64,000 bases of DNA from Verrucomicrobiia bacterium DG1235 (GCA_000155695.1 DS990592.1:5214508-5278507), one strand, 5' to 3'; shown: positions 16,451-25,741, counted from the first letter of the stretch. Numbers and translations are program-made. The notes: a model not told the origin generated them from the sequence alone.

Positions 16451-17779
16451 TTGGGGCGGAAGACTTGGTTTGGAAGGCAAGTGTTTATTTGGATCTACAG
16501 AATCCTGTTTCTTCCGCTTTGGGCGCTGACCTTGCCCGGCTATTTGCTGCATATTCGCAAGCGCGGCGGGTATCGGGAGCGTTTCGGCACGCGTTTCGGG
16601 CGCGGTCTGGAGGTTCCGGCGAAACGTCCTGGAGCGCGGAGAATTTGGATACAGGCGGTTAGCTTGGGGGAGATGCTGGCGATCGAGCCCTTGTTGAAGG
16701 CATTGGCTGCGGACGAGCGTATTGAAATTTATCTTACAGTGACTACAAGCACCGGTTATGCGGTAGCTTGTGAGAAGTATAGCGAGCTTGCGGTAGGGAT
16801 CTCTTATTTTCCGGTGGATTTCGCTCCGTTTAGCAGTCGGGTTTGGAACGAGGTGCAGCCTGATCTTGCGATTTGCGCGGAGACGGAGCTTTGGCCGGAG
16901 CACGTTCAGCAGGCGAAGAGGCGTGGGGTGCCGTTTTTGTTGGTGAACGCCCGTTTGTCTGATCGATCGTTTAGACGAGCGAAGAGGCTGCGAGGTTTTT
17001 TCCGTGTGGTACTTTTGAATACAAGTTGCGTGTATGCTTGTTCGAAGCTGGATCAGGATCGGTTCGTGGAGCTAGGGGCGCCTGCCAATCGCGTGGAGAC
17101 GACGGGCAATATAAAGGTGGACGTGACGATCGAGCCCATTTTGGAGGAGGCGACGCGTTCTGCGATGCGTGGCGAGTTGGGGCTGGGCGACGGCTTCATA
17201 CTTCTTGGCTCGTCGACGTGGCCGGGCGAAGAGGAGATGCTGTTGGACGCGTTTCGAGCGATTCGCGAAGGCGACCCGAAGGCGCGCTTGTTGATCGTGC
17301 CGCGGCATGCGGAGCGACGGCATGAGATCGAGGCGATGCTACGCGAGCGAGCGGATGACTTGCGTTGGCATCTGAAGAGTCGAGGGGCCCCGGAGGGGGA
17401 GCTTGATATCCTGGTGGCGGATACGCATGGGGAGTTGCGCGCTTTGACGCAGCTGGCGGATTTGGCGTTTGTGGGGAAGTCTTTGCCGCCGCATACGGAG
17501 GGGCAGACGCCGGTGGAGTGCGGGGTGTTGGGGACTGCGATGGTGTTTGGTCCGGGGATGTCGAATTTTCGCAGTATTCGGGAGGGCTTGCTGCAGAATG
17601 GGGCAGCTCGCGAGGTTTTGGATACGGCGAGCGCGATCGAGGCGATTGTCGAATTGAGCATAGACGCTGGAGCTCGGGCGAAAATGGGAGAGGGCGGACG
17701 AGCCTGGCACCAGTCAAGTAGGGGCGCGGTCGCACGCACTGTTGGTGGGGTGCTTAGCTGGCTGGATGAGTCGCGCTAG
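16451..17779 (+). CDS. waaA: 3-deoxy-D-manno-octulosonic acid (Kdo) transferase
   Basis: This membrane-anchored GT30 glycosyltransferase adds Kdo from CMP-Kdo to lipid A precursor, so the organism makes LPS. An N-terminal hydrophobic helix (IYRILFLPLWALTLPGYLL) is followed by the acceptor domain with IQAVSLGEMLAIEPLL, TVTTSTGYAVA and AETELWPE. The C-terminal GT-B half has GNIKVD, GSSTWPGEEE, VPRHAERR and SLPPHTEGQTPVE. I chose the TTG at 16451, nine bases after AGGAGG. TTG 16430 would add seven residues. It is divergent from the HIT gene. Confidence 0.9.
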   Translation: MGRKTWFGRQVFIWIYRILFLPLWALTLPGYLLHIRKRGGYRERFGTRFGRGLEVPAKRPGARRIWIQAVSLGEMLAIEPLLKALAADERIEIYLTVTTSTGYAVACEKYSELAVGISYFPVDFAPFSSRVWNEVQPDLAICAETELWPEHVQQAKRRGVPFLLVNARLSDRSFRRAKRLRGFFRVVLLNTSCVYACSKLDQDRFVELGAPANRVETTGNIKVDVTIEPILEEATRSAMRGELGLGDGFILLGSSTWPGEEEMLLDAFRAIREGDPKARLLIVPRHAERRHEIEAMLRERADDLRWHLKSRGAPEGELDILVADTHGELRALTQLADLAFVGKSLPPHTEGQTPVECGVLGTAMVFGPGMSNFRSIREGLLQNGAAREVLDTASAIEAIVELSIDAGARAKMGEGGRAWHQSSRGAVARTVGGVLSWLDESR

Positions 17780-17782
17780 CCT

Positions 17783-17813
17783 CTTGACAGAGGGGGCGCA
17801 TTTTCGATTTATA
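17783..17813 (+). promoter_or_regulatory. Promoter-like element directly before the ferredoxin gene
   Basis: A consensus TTGACA (17783-17788) is followed after 18-19 bases by TTTATA/TTATAC (17807-17813). The ATG at 17822 lies only about 9 bases beyond, with no ribosome-binding site in between. If this is the real promoter, the mRNA is leaderless or nearly so. Confidence 0.45.
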
Positions 17814-17821
17814 CGGTTTAT

Positions 17822-18058
17822 ATGGCAGACAAATCCGATAAGTGGTCAGATAACGCAGCAGGCAAGTTTTATGTAGATGAGCAGTGCATCGACTGTGATC
17901 TCTGCCGTGAAACCGCCCCAGACTTCTTCACGCGTAACGACGATGAAGCGTATTCGTTTGTCCACAAGCAGCCGAAGACGCAGGACGAAATCGACCTTTG
18001 TATGGAGGCTTTGGAAGGTTGTCCGGTAGAGGCGATTGGCGACGACGGCGAAGAGTAG
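17822..18058 (+). CDS. Single [4Fe-4S] ferredoxin
   Basis: This is a small acidic electron carrier of 78 residues. The cluster ligands are in CIDCDLC (three Cys spaced CX2CX2C) and the distal Cys in EGCPVEAI, so it is a one-cluster [4Fe-4S] or [3Fe-4S] ferredoxin of the Fer4_13/15 type. It is a general redox partner. Nothing in the immediate context ties it to nitrogen fixation, although the nif block lies 30 kb away. A strong terminator follows 25 bases after the stop. Confidence 0.88.
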   Translation: MADKSDKWSDNAAGKFYVDEQCIDCDLCRETAPDFFTRNDDEAYSFVHKQPKTQDEIDLCMEALEGCPVEAIGDDGEE

Positions 18059-18083
18059 TCGGCTGGCTAAATATTTTTTAAGA

Positions 18084-18113
18084 ACGCGTCTCCGGTGGAG
18101 GCGCGTTTTTTTT
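18084..18113 (+). terminator. Terminator after the ferredoxin gene
   Basis: A 10-bp stem (18084-18093 with 18097-18106, one G-U pair, loop GGT) is followed by eight T residues. Confidence 0.85.
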
Positions 18114-18117
18114 GCGT

Positions 18118-18879
18118 CTATCCTAGTAAGCCTGTGTAGAGCGTGGTCTTATAGTCGAAGTGGACCTGTCCATCTCTTTGGTGGCGGGCGAATAGCTCTT
18201 GGAGTTTTCGGAAGAAGGTAGCGTGGCTCGGATGTTCCGGGGCCGGCACGTAGGAGGAGGAGAGGCATCGGCCTTCGAGGCCGGAGTAGTCGAAGCTCTG
18301 TTGGTTTTCGAAAGTGGCTTTTCGTACTGGAGCGGGTGCGAAGAAGGCTTCGATGTCCGCGTCGGTGATGTTGGCGTGGTTGACTGCGGAATAGTCGGTG
18401 GCGTGTGCGGTGAGCAGGTTTTCGTAGTCGCGGAGGAAGGGGGTGGTGTCGGTGAGGCGTTCGTTCCAGAGGAGAGCGAGGTATCCTCCGGGCTTTAGGA
18501 TGCGTCGAAATTCGGTTTTGGTCTGGTCTAGATCGAACCAGTGAAAGGCTTGGGCGGCGACGACGAGATCGACGGAGCTGTCCGGTAGGCCGGTAGATTC
18601 GGCGGTGGCGTTTAGGCTGGAGAAAGTGAAATGGCTCGCGAGGAGGCGTTCGGCAGCTTCTCGCATGGGGCGGTTTGGTTCGATGGCCTGGACGCTCAAT
18701 CCGCGCTCAAGGAGCAGCTTTGTGAGGATGCCGGTGCCTGATCCGATCTCGGCGATCGTAGTTGCCGGCGTAATACGACAGGAGGAAACGAGCTTGTCAA
18801 TCGCCTGTGAGGGATAGCTCGGTCGGTATTTGACGTAGGAGTCGACTCGGTTTGAGAAGCGTTGGGTCGAGTCTGGCAT
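18118..18879 (-). CDS. Class I SAM-dependent methyltransferase
   Basis: This 253-residue Rossmann-fold methyltransferase has motif I AEIGSGTGILTKLLLERG, an acidic residue after strand 2 (AIEPN), and the post-motif VDLVVAAQAFHWFDLDQT and LKPGGYLALLW. The HWF and N-terminal FSNRVDSYVKYRPSYP pattern are typical of type-11 methyltransferases acting on small molecules or lipid-like substrates. The substrate is unknown. It starts 12 bases after the trkH stop and is the last gene of trkA-trkH-methyltransferase. Confidence 0.82.
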   Translation of the reverse strand: MPDSTQRFSNRVDSYVKYRPSYPSQAIDKLVSSCRITPATTIAEIGSGTGILTKLLLERGLSVQAIEPNRPMREAAERLLASHFTFSSLNATAESTGLPDSSVDLVVAAQAFHWFDLDQTKTEFRRILKPGGYLALLWNERLTDTTPFLRDYENLLTAHATDYSAVNHANITDADIEAFFAPAPVRKATFENQQSFDYSGLEGRCLSSSYVPAPEHPSHATFFRKLQELFARHQRDGQVHFDYKTTLYTGLLG

Positions 18880-18891
18880 CGTGATTGGCGC

Positions 18892-20367
18892 TCAGGAGAA
18901 GCGTTTCCAGAGCGAGGGGGAGAAGAGGGCGAGGATGGCGTAGAGCTCGAGGCGTCCCATGATCATGAGCAACGAGAGAAAGATCTTGGTATGGGAATGG
19001 AGGAAGCCGAAGTTTTCGGTGGGACCGACTTCGGCGATGCCCGGTCCGACATTGAAAAGGGTGGCGTAGACGACGGAGAGGCAGGTATCGACTTCGTGGG
19101 TTGTTTCGAAGATGGCGACCAGGACCATCGAGCAGGTGATGACTCCGCCGATAAGGACGAGGTAGGTGATGACCTCGTTGACGGCTTGTTGGCCGAGGGT
19201 GTTGCCGTTGATGCGAATCTGGCGCACGACACGGGTGCGGAATGAGCGTTCGATGCTGACGAAGGAAAGCCTTAGGGCGATGACGAGACGGGAGATTTTG
19301 ATGCCGCCAGCGGTGGAGCCTGAGCAGCCGCCTACGACCATGAGGAGCAGGAGCATCATTTGGGGAAGGGCGCTCCAGGTGGCGAAGTCTTCGGTGGCGA
19401 AGCCGGTGGTCGTCATAATGGAGACGACTTGGAAGGTCCCTGCTCGGAAGGCGTGTTCCGCGTCCCATGCGGTTCCGTCGAGCATGAGGTAGAGGCTCAC
19501 CATGACGGAGGATACCGCCAAGATGACGATGTAGGCGATGAACTCGGTATTTCGTCGTACGAAGTGAAACCTGCCGAGGCTGAGGCGAAGGATGAGCAGG
19601 AAGTTCAGTCCGGCGAGGATCATGAAGACGATGGAGATCCACTCGATCATGGGGCTGTTGAAGGCGGCGAAGCTATCGGTGCGCGTGCTGAATCCGGCGG
19701 TGGATACGGTGGTGAAGCTGTGGTTGATGGCGTCGAAGAGCGACATGCCGGCTCCCCAGTAGGAGAGGCAGCAGGCGGTGGATAGGCCAAGGTATACCCA
19801 GACGAGGCGAGCGACGGTGGACTGGATGCGGCTTTCCTCGAATTCGGAGACTGTGCCTGAGGCTTCGTTGGCGTAGAGCATTTTGGCTCCGACTCCGATG
19901 AAGCCGAGGACCGCCACGAAGAATACGACAACACCCATGCCTCCGATCCATTGGCTGAGGCAACGCCAGAACATGAGGCTGCGAGGGAAGCTCTCAAGGT
20001 TTGTGAATACGGACGCGCCGGTGGTGGTGAGTCCGGAGGAGCTCTCGAATATGCCGTCTGCGAGGGTGGCGTCCGGCAGGATCATGACGTAGGGAATGGA
20101 TCCAATCAAGCTGGCGAGGAGCCAGGCGATGCCGATAGTGCAGAGGGCTTCTTTTCGGAAGAATTTCTTGGTGCTCCCTTTGCCTATCCAGAAGAAGAGC
20201 CCGGCGGAGACGAGGGAGATGCAGATGGAGAGGAGAAAGGTATCTCGCGTATACTGAAGCTCCTCTGGCGAGTCGAGCAGGTAGGCGACGCCGAGGCAGA
20301 CGGTGAATGCGATCGTAAGGATCAGCATGACGACGCCTAGCAGTTTCGATACGAGTGGGAAGTTCAC
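18892..20367 (-). CDS. trkH: Trk potassium uptake system, membrane subunit TrkH
   Basis: This potassium-translocating subunit has 491 residues and repeated M1-P-M2 units. Selectivity-filter-like loops are visible as SSGLTTTGASVF, FTTVSTAGFSTR, MTTTGFATEDF and the last, degenerate VGPGIAEVGP. The ATP-dependent gating partner TrkA is encoded just upstream. The start appears to be GTG at 20367, placed directly after a heptamer array (20373-20421). Confidence 0.92.
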   Translation of the reverse strand: MNFPLVSKLLGVVMLILTIAFTVCLGVAYLLDSPEELQYTRDTFLLSICISLVSAGLFFWIGKGSTKKFFRKEALCTIGIAWLLASLIGSIPYVMILPDATLADGIFESSSGLTTTGASVFTNLESFPRSLMFWRCLSQWIGGMGVVVFFVAVLGFIGVGAKMLYANEASGTVSEFEESRIQSTVARLVWVYLGLSTACCLSYWGAGMSLFDAINHSFTTVSTAGFSTRTDSFAAFNSPMIEWISIVFMILAGLNFLLILRLSLGRFHFVRRNTEFIAYIVILAVSSVMVSLYLMLDGTAWDAEHAFRAGTFQVVSIMTTTGFATEDFATWSALPQMMLLLLMVVGGCSGSTAGGIKISRLVIALRLSFVSIERSFRTRVVRQIRINGNTLGQQAVNEVITYLVLIGGVITCSMVLVAIFETTHEVDTCLSVVYATLFNVGPGIAEVGPTENFGFLHSHTKIFLSLLMIMGRLELYAILALFSPSLWKRFS

Positions 20368-20372
20368 GGAGA

Positions 20373-20421
20373 GTGGTGAGTAGTGAGGAGTGAGTGGTGA
20401 GTAGTGAGGAGTGAGTGGTGA
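20373..20421 (+). repeat. Heptamer repeat abutting the trkH start codon
   Basis: Seven units form two and a third copies of the 21-base super-unit GTGGTGA-GTAGTGA-GGAGTGA. The array ends 5 bases from the trkH GTG start (minus strand). Confidence 0.85.
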
Positions 20422-20508
20422 ATGGGTTGAGCTATTTTTTCGCCACGGAGGTCACGGAAAGGAGGAGGTGTGTTGTGAAGTTCGAAGTATGAAGGGGGGG
20501 AGGTGTGG

Positions 20509-21870
20509 CTACTTGGTGAGCTTGAGGAGTTCTTTGATCCGACTTTTGCAGAGAATGGCGATGATGGAGTCTCCGGCTTGTAGGATGTCGTCGCCGGTGG
20601 GCGTCTTGGGCATATAGTTGTGTTCGTGGCCTACGATGACGCATTCGGGCGGCCATTTGATGTCGCGTATCCGCTTGTCGACTACTTCGGACTTTTCGGC
20701 GATATCGAGTTCGATGATGCAGTTGTTCTCGGTATCTGCGTTGGAGTTGTCCTCGAGTTCGATGAATGGCTTTTTGCCGATGTAGCGTAGGACTTCGTTG
20801 GTGGCGGCGATTCGAGGCGAGACGGCGAGTTCGACGCCGAGGTTGGTATTCAGCTTTTCGAGTATCTCGATGTAGTCGGCTCGGTTGATGGCGAGCATGG
20901 TGTGCTTGGCTCCTAGCTTGAAGGCTTGGAGGCAGGTCATTATGTTGTCCTCGTCGTCTTTGCGGCAGGCGACGAAGAAGTCGGAATGGCCGACTTCCTC
21001 TTCTTCGAGTATGCGCAGGGAGGTGCCGTCTCCATGGATCATAGTGACGGAGGGGAGGCGCTCGGCGAGGGCGTGGCAGTGTTTCAGATCCTTTTCGATG
21101 ATGCGGATCTTGAAGCGGGGATTCGAGAGGAGGCGAGCGAGGGAGATGGCGATCTCGGAGCCGGAAAGAATGGTGACGGAGATTTTGCTGGCTCCCTTGG
21201 AGGAAGGGTCGAAGAGGGCTTTGGTCTCGAAAAGGGAGTCGGGGTGTCCGAAGAGGGTGACCTGGTCTCCGACGGACAGTATGGTTTGGGCGTTGGCGAC
21301 GATGTTTTTTTCGCCTCGCTGGATGAGACCGATGCGAATGTTTCCCGGGAGTTTTAGGTCTTTTAGCTGGGTGTTGGTGATTTTTGCGCCGGACTGGATC
21401 TCGATGGAGATGACTTCGATCTGGCCGCGGCCGAAGTCTTCGACGGCGACGCGGCCGGGATTCCGGATGCGTTTGGCCAGCTCGACGGCGGCGAGGGCTT
21501 CGGGGTTGACGAGGTGATCGATGCCGAAGTGGCGCTGGTGATTGATGAGGGTGTTGTCGCGATAGGTGGCGTCGTGGGCTCGGGCGAAGGTTTTCTTGGC
21601 TCCGAGGGCTTTGGCGAGGGAGGCGGAGACGAGGTTGGTCTCGTCTGAAGAAGTCATGGCGAGGAAGAAGTCGCATTTGCTGGCTCCTGCTTTGAGGAGG
21701 GTGCTGGCGGAGGCTCCGTTGCCTTTGACGATGCGCACGTCCATGGTCTCGCTGAGGGCTTGGGCGAGCGTTTCTTCGCGTTCGATGACGGTGACGTCGT
21801 GGTCGGCGATGCTTAGGGTTTCGCTTAAATGGCTGCCGACTTCACCGGCTCCAACGATAACGATCTTCAT
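20509..21870 (-). CDS. trkA: Trk potassium uptake regulator TrkA
   Basis: This peripheral NAD(H)/ATP-binding regulator of TrkH has 453 residues. Two RCK-N/RCK-C tandem units are visible. The first Rossmann fold is MKIVIVGAGEVGSHLSETL with IVKGNGAS and DFFLAMTSSDETN. The second is KISVTILSGSEIAISLARLL with MIHGDGTS and DFFVACRKDDEDN. It is upstream of trkH in the same operon, with about 140 bases of repeat-bearing spacer between them. Confidence 0.92.
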   Translation of the reverse strand: MKIVIVGAGEVGSHLSETLSIADHDVTVIEREETLAQALSETMDVRIVKGNGASASTLLKAGASKCDFFLAMTSSDETNLVSASLAKALGAKKTFARAHDATYRDNTLINHQRHFGIDHLVNPEALAAVELAKRIRNPGRVAVEDFGRGQIEVISIEIQSGAKITNTQLKDLKLPGNIRIGLIQRGEKNIVANAQTILSVGDQVTLFGHPDSLFETKALFDPSSKGASKISVTILSGSEIAISLARLLSNPRFKIRIIEKDLKHCHALAERLPSVTMIHGDGTSLRILEEEEVGHSDFFVACRKDDEDNIMTCLQAFKLGAKHTMLAINRADYIEILEKLNTNLGVELAVSPRIAATNEVLRYIGKKPFIELEDNSNADTENNCIIELDIAEKSEVVDKRIRDIKWPPECVIVGHEHNYMPKTPTGDDILQAGDSIIAILCKSRIKELLKLTK

Positions 21871-21968
21871 TGGGGAGAGCGTTTAGGCGATCCGAAGGAG
21901 TGGAGCAAGATTTGCTTTTCGGATGGGAGACGGCGCAGGGGATCGCGTGACAAGCACGCTGCCGCGGA

Positions 21969-22361
21969 CTAGCTTTTGCGGGACCAGGCGCCGTCGGGGG
22001 CCTGGATCCAGACGCCGGGGGCGGATTTTTTGCGAAGCTCTTCGGCGCGGCCCTGGCCGACGACGGTGGCGGTGAGTCCGAGGCGTTGGCCGATAAGGGT
22101 GTAAAGGGCGCGTCGGTCGGCGTTTTGGGAATTCATGAGGGCGGTTTCGGCGGGCTTGAGCATGGCGCGTTGCTCGAGAAGGCCGGCGTTGTTTTCGCCG
22201 AGCTTGCCGGCGAGCTTGAGGGCGTCGACTTGGCCGATGCGTTCGATCATGCGTTGCTTGATGGCGTCTTCGTCCTGGGTTTGGGCGGTCGAGGTGGCGA
22301 CGGCGGGCGCGAGGGCGAGCAGGAGGACGAAGAGGGGAAGGATGCGGGAGAGTGTTTTCAT
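21969..22361 (-). CDS. ydbL: DUF1318 (YdbL-like) periplasmic protein
   Basis: This exported protein of 130 residues has a signal peptide (about 1-26: ILPLFVLLLALAPAVATSTAQ). The mature DUF1318 domain has IKQRMIERIGQVDALKLAGKLGENNAGLL and NADRRALYTLIGQRLG. In enterobacteria YdbL is encoded with the YdbH-YnbE intermembrane phospholipid-transport complex. Here the order ydbH-ynbE-ydbL is the same. Its exact role is unsettled. It is last in the operon. Confidence 0.75.
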   Translation of the reverse strand: MKTLSRILPLFVLLLALAPAVATSTAQTQDEDAIKQRMIERIGQVDALKLAGKLGENNAGLLEQRAMLKPAETALMNSQNADRRALYTLIGQRLGLTATVVGQGRAEELRKKSAPGVWIQAPDGAWSRKS

Positions 22362-22389
22362 GGCGGTTTTGACGTGAGCGCGGAGAGAG

Positions 22390-22590
22390 TTATTCAGATT
22401 CGGTGACGGAGGTGGAGGCGGCGTCGATATCGCCGAAGACGTTGGCGAGCTCTTTCTGGAGCTGGACCTTGAGGTTGATGTCGAGGCTGAGGTAGATGGG
22501 GTCGAAGCTGCTGTGGGTACGCACGTTGATGCAGCCGGAGACGGCGAACGCGGATAGGGCGAGGAAGAGTAGTGCTAGGGATTGTTTCAC
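22390..22590 (-). CDS. ynbE: YnbE-like small lipoprotein
   Basis: This is a 66-residue lipoprotein. It has a hydrophobic signal and a lipobox-like AVSGC (Cys at about 20), then INVRTHSSFDPIYLSLDINLKVQLQKEL, which matches YnbE. The E. coli homologue multimerises by beta-strand stacking on the C-terminus of YdbH to complete a bridge to the outer membrane. It is encoded between ydbH and ydbL, with short gaps to both. Confidence 0.75.
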   Translation of the reverse strand: MKQSLALLFLALSAFAVSGCINVRTHSSFDPIYLSLDINLKVQLQKELANVFGDIDAASTSVTESE

Positions 22591-22672
22591 GGTGAGGCGG
22601 GTGCGGTGTTTCGTTGAGAGTGGGACTGTGTGGTTAGGACGTTTGTTTCCGGGATTTTATGCGAATGTTGTC

Positions 22673-25606
22673 TTAGAGAGAACTAAGTCGGATGAGGAAA
22701 TTGTAAAGCTCGGTGAGGGATCCGTGGACTTGGGTGCTGATGACGACGGGGATGTCGGCGATGTCGGAGTGAGCTGTACCGGCGATGCGGATACGGATGG
22801 GGGTCTCGGGCGCGTCTTCGGGGAAGAGTTCGGCGGTGAATTCTTGGATGGTGATGTTTCCGAGGGCTTGTTCGGCGACGGCGTCGGGTTCGATTTTTAG
22901 GAATTTTAGGAGACGTTCGGAGAAGGTGGGTTTTGTGGGAGTTTGGCTGGCGGCATTGGCGGTGAGCAGTCCTTTTGTGCGGTAGTGGAGGGTGGCGGGG
23001 GTGCCGTCGGGGAGGGTGAGTTTGCCGGCGAGGAGTTCGAAGTTTCCTTCGTGGAGGCGGTAGGGAAGGTAGCCGCTGACGGAGCCTTCCATGGAACCGT
23101 CGAAGATATCGATGTATTGGGCGATTTGGGAGAGCGAGAGGTTTTCGAGGAACAGTTGCCCGGTGAAATCGGAGCCGTCGATGGGGATGCTGGTGGATTC
23201 TAGAAACGCGCTTCCTTCGAAGAGGTTGACGGAGGCGGAGTCGAGCTGGAGGTGGGAGCCGTTCGAGAGGAGAAGGCTGGCGTTTGCTTGGCTGGCTTGG
23301 AAGTCGCCGGCCTGGATGAGCTCAACCGAGAGATTTGACGGGAGGTCTCCGCTTTCGAGTTGATGGAGGGAAGCGAGGTGAAGGTTGGCCGTGATGCCGG
23401 AGGCGTTGATTCGGGATGCTGGGTAGTCGAGGGAGGCTTCGGAAAGATGAAGGTCTAGCGAGGCGTCGGCGGTAGCGGTGTTGGCGGTGAAGGCTCCGGC
23501 GGCGGAGAGCTTGGCTGATAAGGTAAGGCCAGCGAATGTGGGATCGAAACGGGCGAGAAGATCGGAATGGCTAAAGGAGGTGGGAGTGAGTGTGTATTCA
23601 CCTTTTAATGACAAATTCTCTAGCGGAGAAGAAAGGGTTTGCGTGGTGGTCAACTCGAGAGGGACGCCGTCAAGCAAGGCGCTGATGGAGGTGGTGCCTG
23701 AGAGCTGGGCGAGCTTTCCTTGGAATTGGTTTTCGAGGTAGGCTTGTTCGAGGCGAAGGGCGCCGAGAGTGAGGATGCCCGCTCCGAAGGATGAGGTGGT
23801 TTGCAGTCCGGCGTCGGTAGGCTGAAGGGTGAAGGAGCCGCCGGTCCAGTCAGCGGTGAGGGTGTCGGTAGAAATTTGGTTGGCTTGCCAGTCGAGGTTG
23901 AGGTCGAATTGCGGTAGGAGCTTTTTTAGGAGTTCGCTGGCGGGTAGTTCTGTGTTGGCGAGGTCGGTGTTGAGGTCGTGGAAATTGGTTTTTGCCTGAA
24001 GGGCGATACCGTTTCCCTGGAGAGTGGGCGACTGTAGTGAGAAATTGGATGCATCGATGGTGGCGTGCCCGGTGAATAGTTCGGAGGCGTCGTCTTGGGC
24101 GAGGTCGAAGTGGAGCTTGAGGTCGCCGGTGGCGTTGGTGGTTTGGTCGAAGGCGGTAAGGGAGAACGTGGCCGGGCCGTTTTGGTTTACTAGGTCGAGC
24201 AGAGTGTGGCTGGAGATGTCGAAGACTTGGGTGGTAAGAGAGAGGTCGAAGGTGGGTAAGCTGGTCTCTGGGGGGAGTTGGGATAATGAGTCGGGATGGA
24301 GTAGGGCGGTAGCGGTGAGCTTTATGGGTTGATCGTCGGGTTCAGGAATATGGACGGAGCCTTGGACTTTGGTGGCGAGGGGGTGGGTGTCGTCGGAGAG
24401 AAAAAGCGGGGTGGCAGTGAAGGCAACAGACTTGAGGTCGCCTTGAAGGGAGAGGTCGGTTGGTTGAAGTTGGATTTCGGATACGACTATGTTTTCAGTG
24501 GTGACGGTTCCGTGGAGGGGAATGGTAGGGGAAGTAAGATCGAAGTGGAGATCGAGGGTACTGGAGCCGGTGGCGAATCCGGAGTCGTAGTTCCAGTTGA
24601 GGGGAGAGTTGGTCTTGAGGGAGAGGGCGTTGAGTTCGCGGAGTTTTAGTTGGAGGTCGATAGGGGAGTTGGGGGCTAGCGAAAGTGTGTCGCGGGTGAG
24701 TCGCTCGGGGTTGGCGACGAGGTGAAAATGGAGGTCGGAGGTTGTCTCGGCCGTTTGGAAGAATCCGTCCGTTTGAATGTTGGTGAATTGGGCTTCTATC
24801 TCTTCGTAGGCGAGGGCGAGTTCTGTGGCGGAGAGGGTGAAGGAAATCGCTGGCGTATTTGTAGTTGATGACTGGATATGGGTAGTAAGTTCAAGCGGGC
24901 CAGATTTGAGGGAATGGAGGTCGGGGACGATCGAATTCCAGTCGGGGTAGTAGGTGTCGAGGAGAGTTATTGGGGAGTCGAGCTGGAGAGCGGCTGAGAG
25001 ATCGAAGGGGTTGTTGGCAGAGGATTGGCCGGATAGGATAAGCGTTTCGTTTGGGCGTGTGAGCGTGGCTTCGAGGGAGAGGGTGTCTGGGGTAGCTGCG
25101 GCAAGGGTGGCGTCGAGGTTTGCTGAGATTGGCGCGAGGTTTGGGTAACTAACTAGAATTTTGGAATCTAGAATTTGGATACGCTTGAAAGGGAGGGGGA
25201 AGTAGGGCTCGAGATCGAGATTGAATGAGGGTTCGGGAGAGTCGGTAGACTCGGAGGAAAGCGGGATGGCTATTTCTGCGAGGGCTTTAGAAACGGTTAG
25301 GTTTTGGATACGCTTTTCGGAGAGGAGCGTGGACGGCGAGTAGGTGATTTCAAGGCGTTCGATGGAGACCTTGCCGTCGGGGGATTCGAGGATGATGTCT
25401 TCTACGGCGATCGAGTGCAGGTCTGCAGTGGTGATGGCGAACTCGGGTTGGTCAATGCCGAGGTTTTGAAGGCTACGTTTAGCTGCGTAGGAGAGCAGGC
25501 TGGTTCGGGCGAGCCAGAGGGCTGCGAGGCAAATGGCGAAAAGGACCGAGAGGAGGGCGAGGACTCGGAGGGATTTGAGGAGGAACTGGCGCGGGCGGAA
25601 TTTCAC
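22673..25606 (-). CDS. ydbH: AsmA-like intermembrane transport protein YdbH family
   Basis: This 977-residue protein is anchored by one N-terminal helix (about 12-32). The rest is a long, beta-strand-rich, Ser/Thr/Leu-rich periplasmic region typical of the AsmA/VPS13-like bridge proteins. The C-terminal part (about 780-960) with IDIFDGSMEGSVSGYLPYRLHEGNFELLAG resembles the YdbH dicarboxylate-transport domain. With YnbE and YdbL it should move phospholipids between the membranes. Assignment rests on architecture and conserved gene order. The sequence itself is highly diverged. Confidence 0.72.
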   Translation of the reverse strand: MKFRPRQFLLKSLRVLALLSVLFAICLAALWLARTSLLSYAAKRSLQNLGIDQPEFAITTADLHSIAVEDIILESPDGKVSIERLEITYSPSTLLSEKRIQNLTVSKALAEIAIPLSSESTDSPEPSFNLDLEPYFPLPFKRIQILDSKILVSYPNLAPISANLDATLAAATPDTLSLEATLTRPNETLILSGQSSANNPFDLSAALQLDSPITLLDTYYPDWNSIVPDLHSLKSGPLELTTHIQSSTTNTPAISFTLSATELALAYEEIEAQFTNIQTDGFFQTAETTSDLHFHLVANPERLTRDTLSLAPNSPIDLQLKLRELNALSLKTNSPLNWNYDSGFATGSSTLDLHFDLTSPTIPLHGTVTTENIVVSEIQLQPTDLSLQGDLKSVAFTATPLFLSDDTHPLATKVQGSVHIPEPDDQPIKLTATALLHPDSLSQLPPETSLPTFDLSLTTQVFDISSHTLLDLVNQNGPATFSLTAFDQTTNATGDLKLHFDLAQDDASELFTGHATIDASNFSLQSPTLQGNGIALQAKTNFHDLNTDLANTELPASELLKKLLPQFDLNLDWQANQISTDTLTADWTGGSFTLQPTDAGLQTTSSFGAGILTLGALRLEQAYLENQFQGKLAQLSGTTSISALLDGVPLELTTTQTLSSPLENLSLKGEYTLTPTSFSHSDLLARFDPTFAGLTLSAKLSAAGAFTANTATADASLDLHLSEASLDYPASRINASGITANLHLASLHQLESGDLPSNLSVELIQAGDFQASQANASLLLSNGSHLQLDSASVNLFEGSAFLESTSIPIDGSDFTGQLFLENLSLSQIAQYIDIFDGSMEGSVSGYLPYRLHEGNFELLAGKLTLPDGTPATLHYRTKGLLTANAASQTPTKPTFSERLLKFLKIEPDAVAEQALGNITIQEFTAELFPEDAPETPIRIRIAGTAHSDIADIPVVISTQVHGSLTELYNFLIRLSSL

Positions 25607-25741
25607 GGGAGGGCAACAAGAGCTCCCACTATTTAGTGTCGAAGTGGAAGGCTGCTGGCAAGAGACCGCTTCGAATTGTGGGAGGTTCCGGCCCGCGAAG
25701 TCGGAGAGAAGGTTTCGCGGAGAAGCCGCGCTGGCTTCAGG

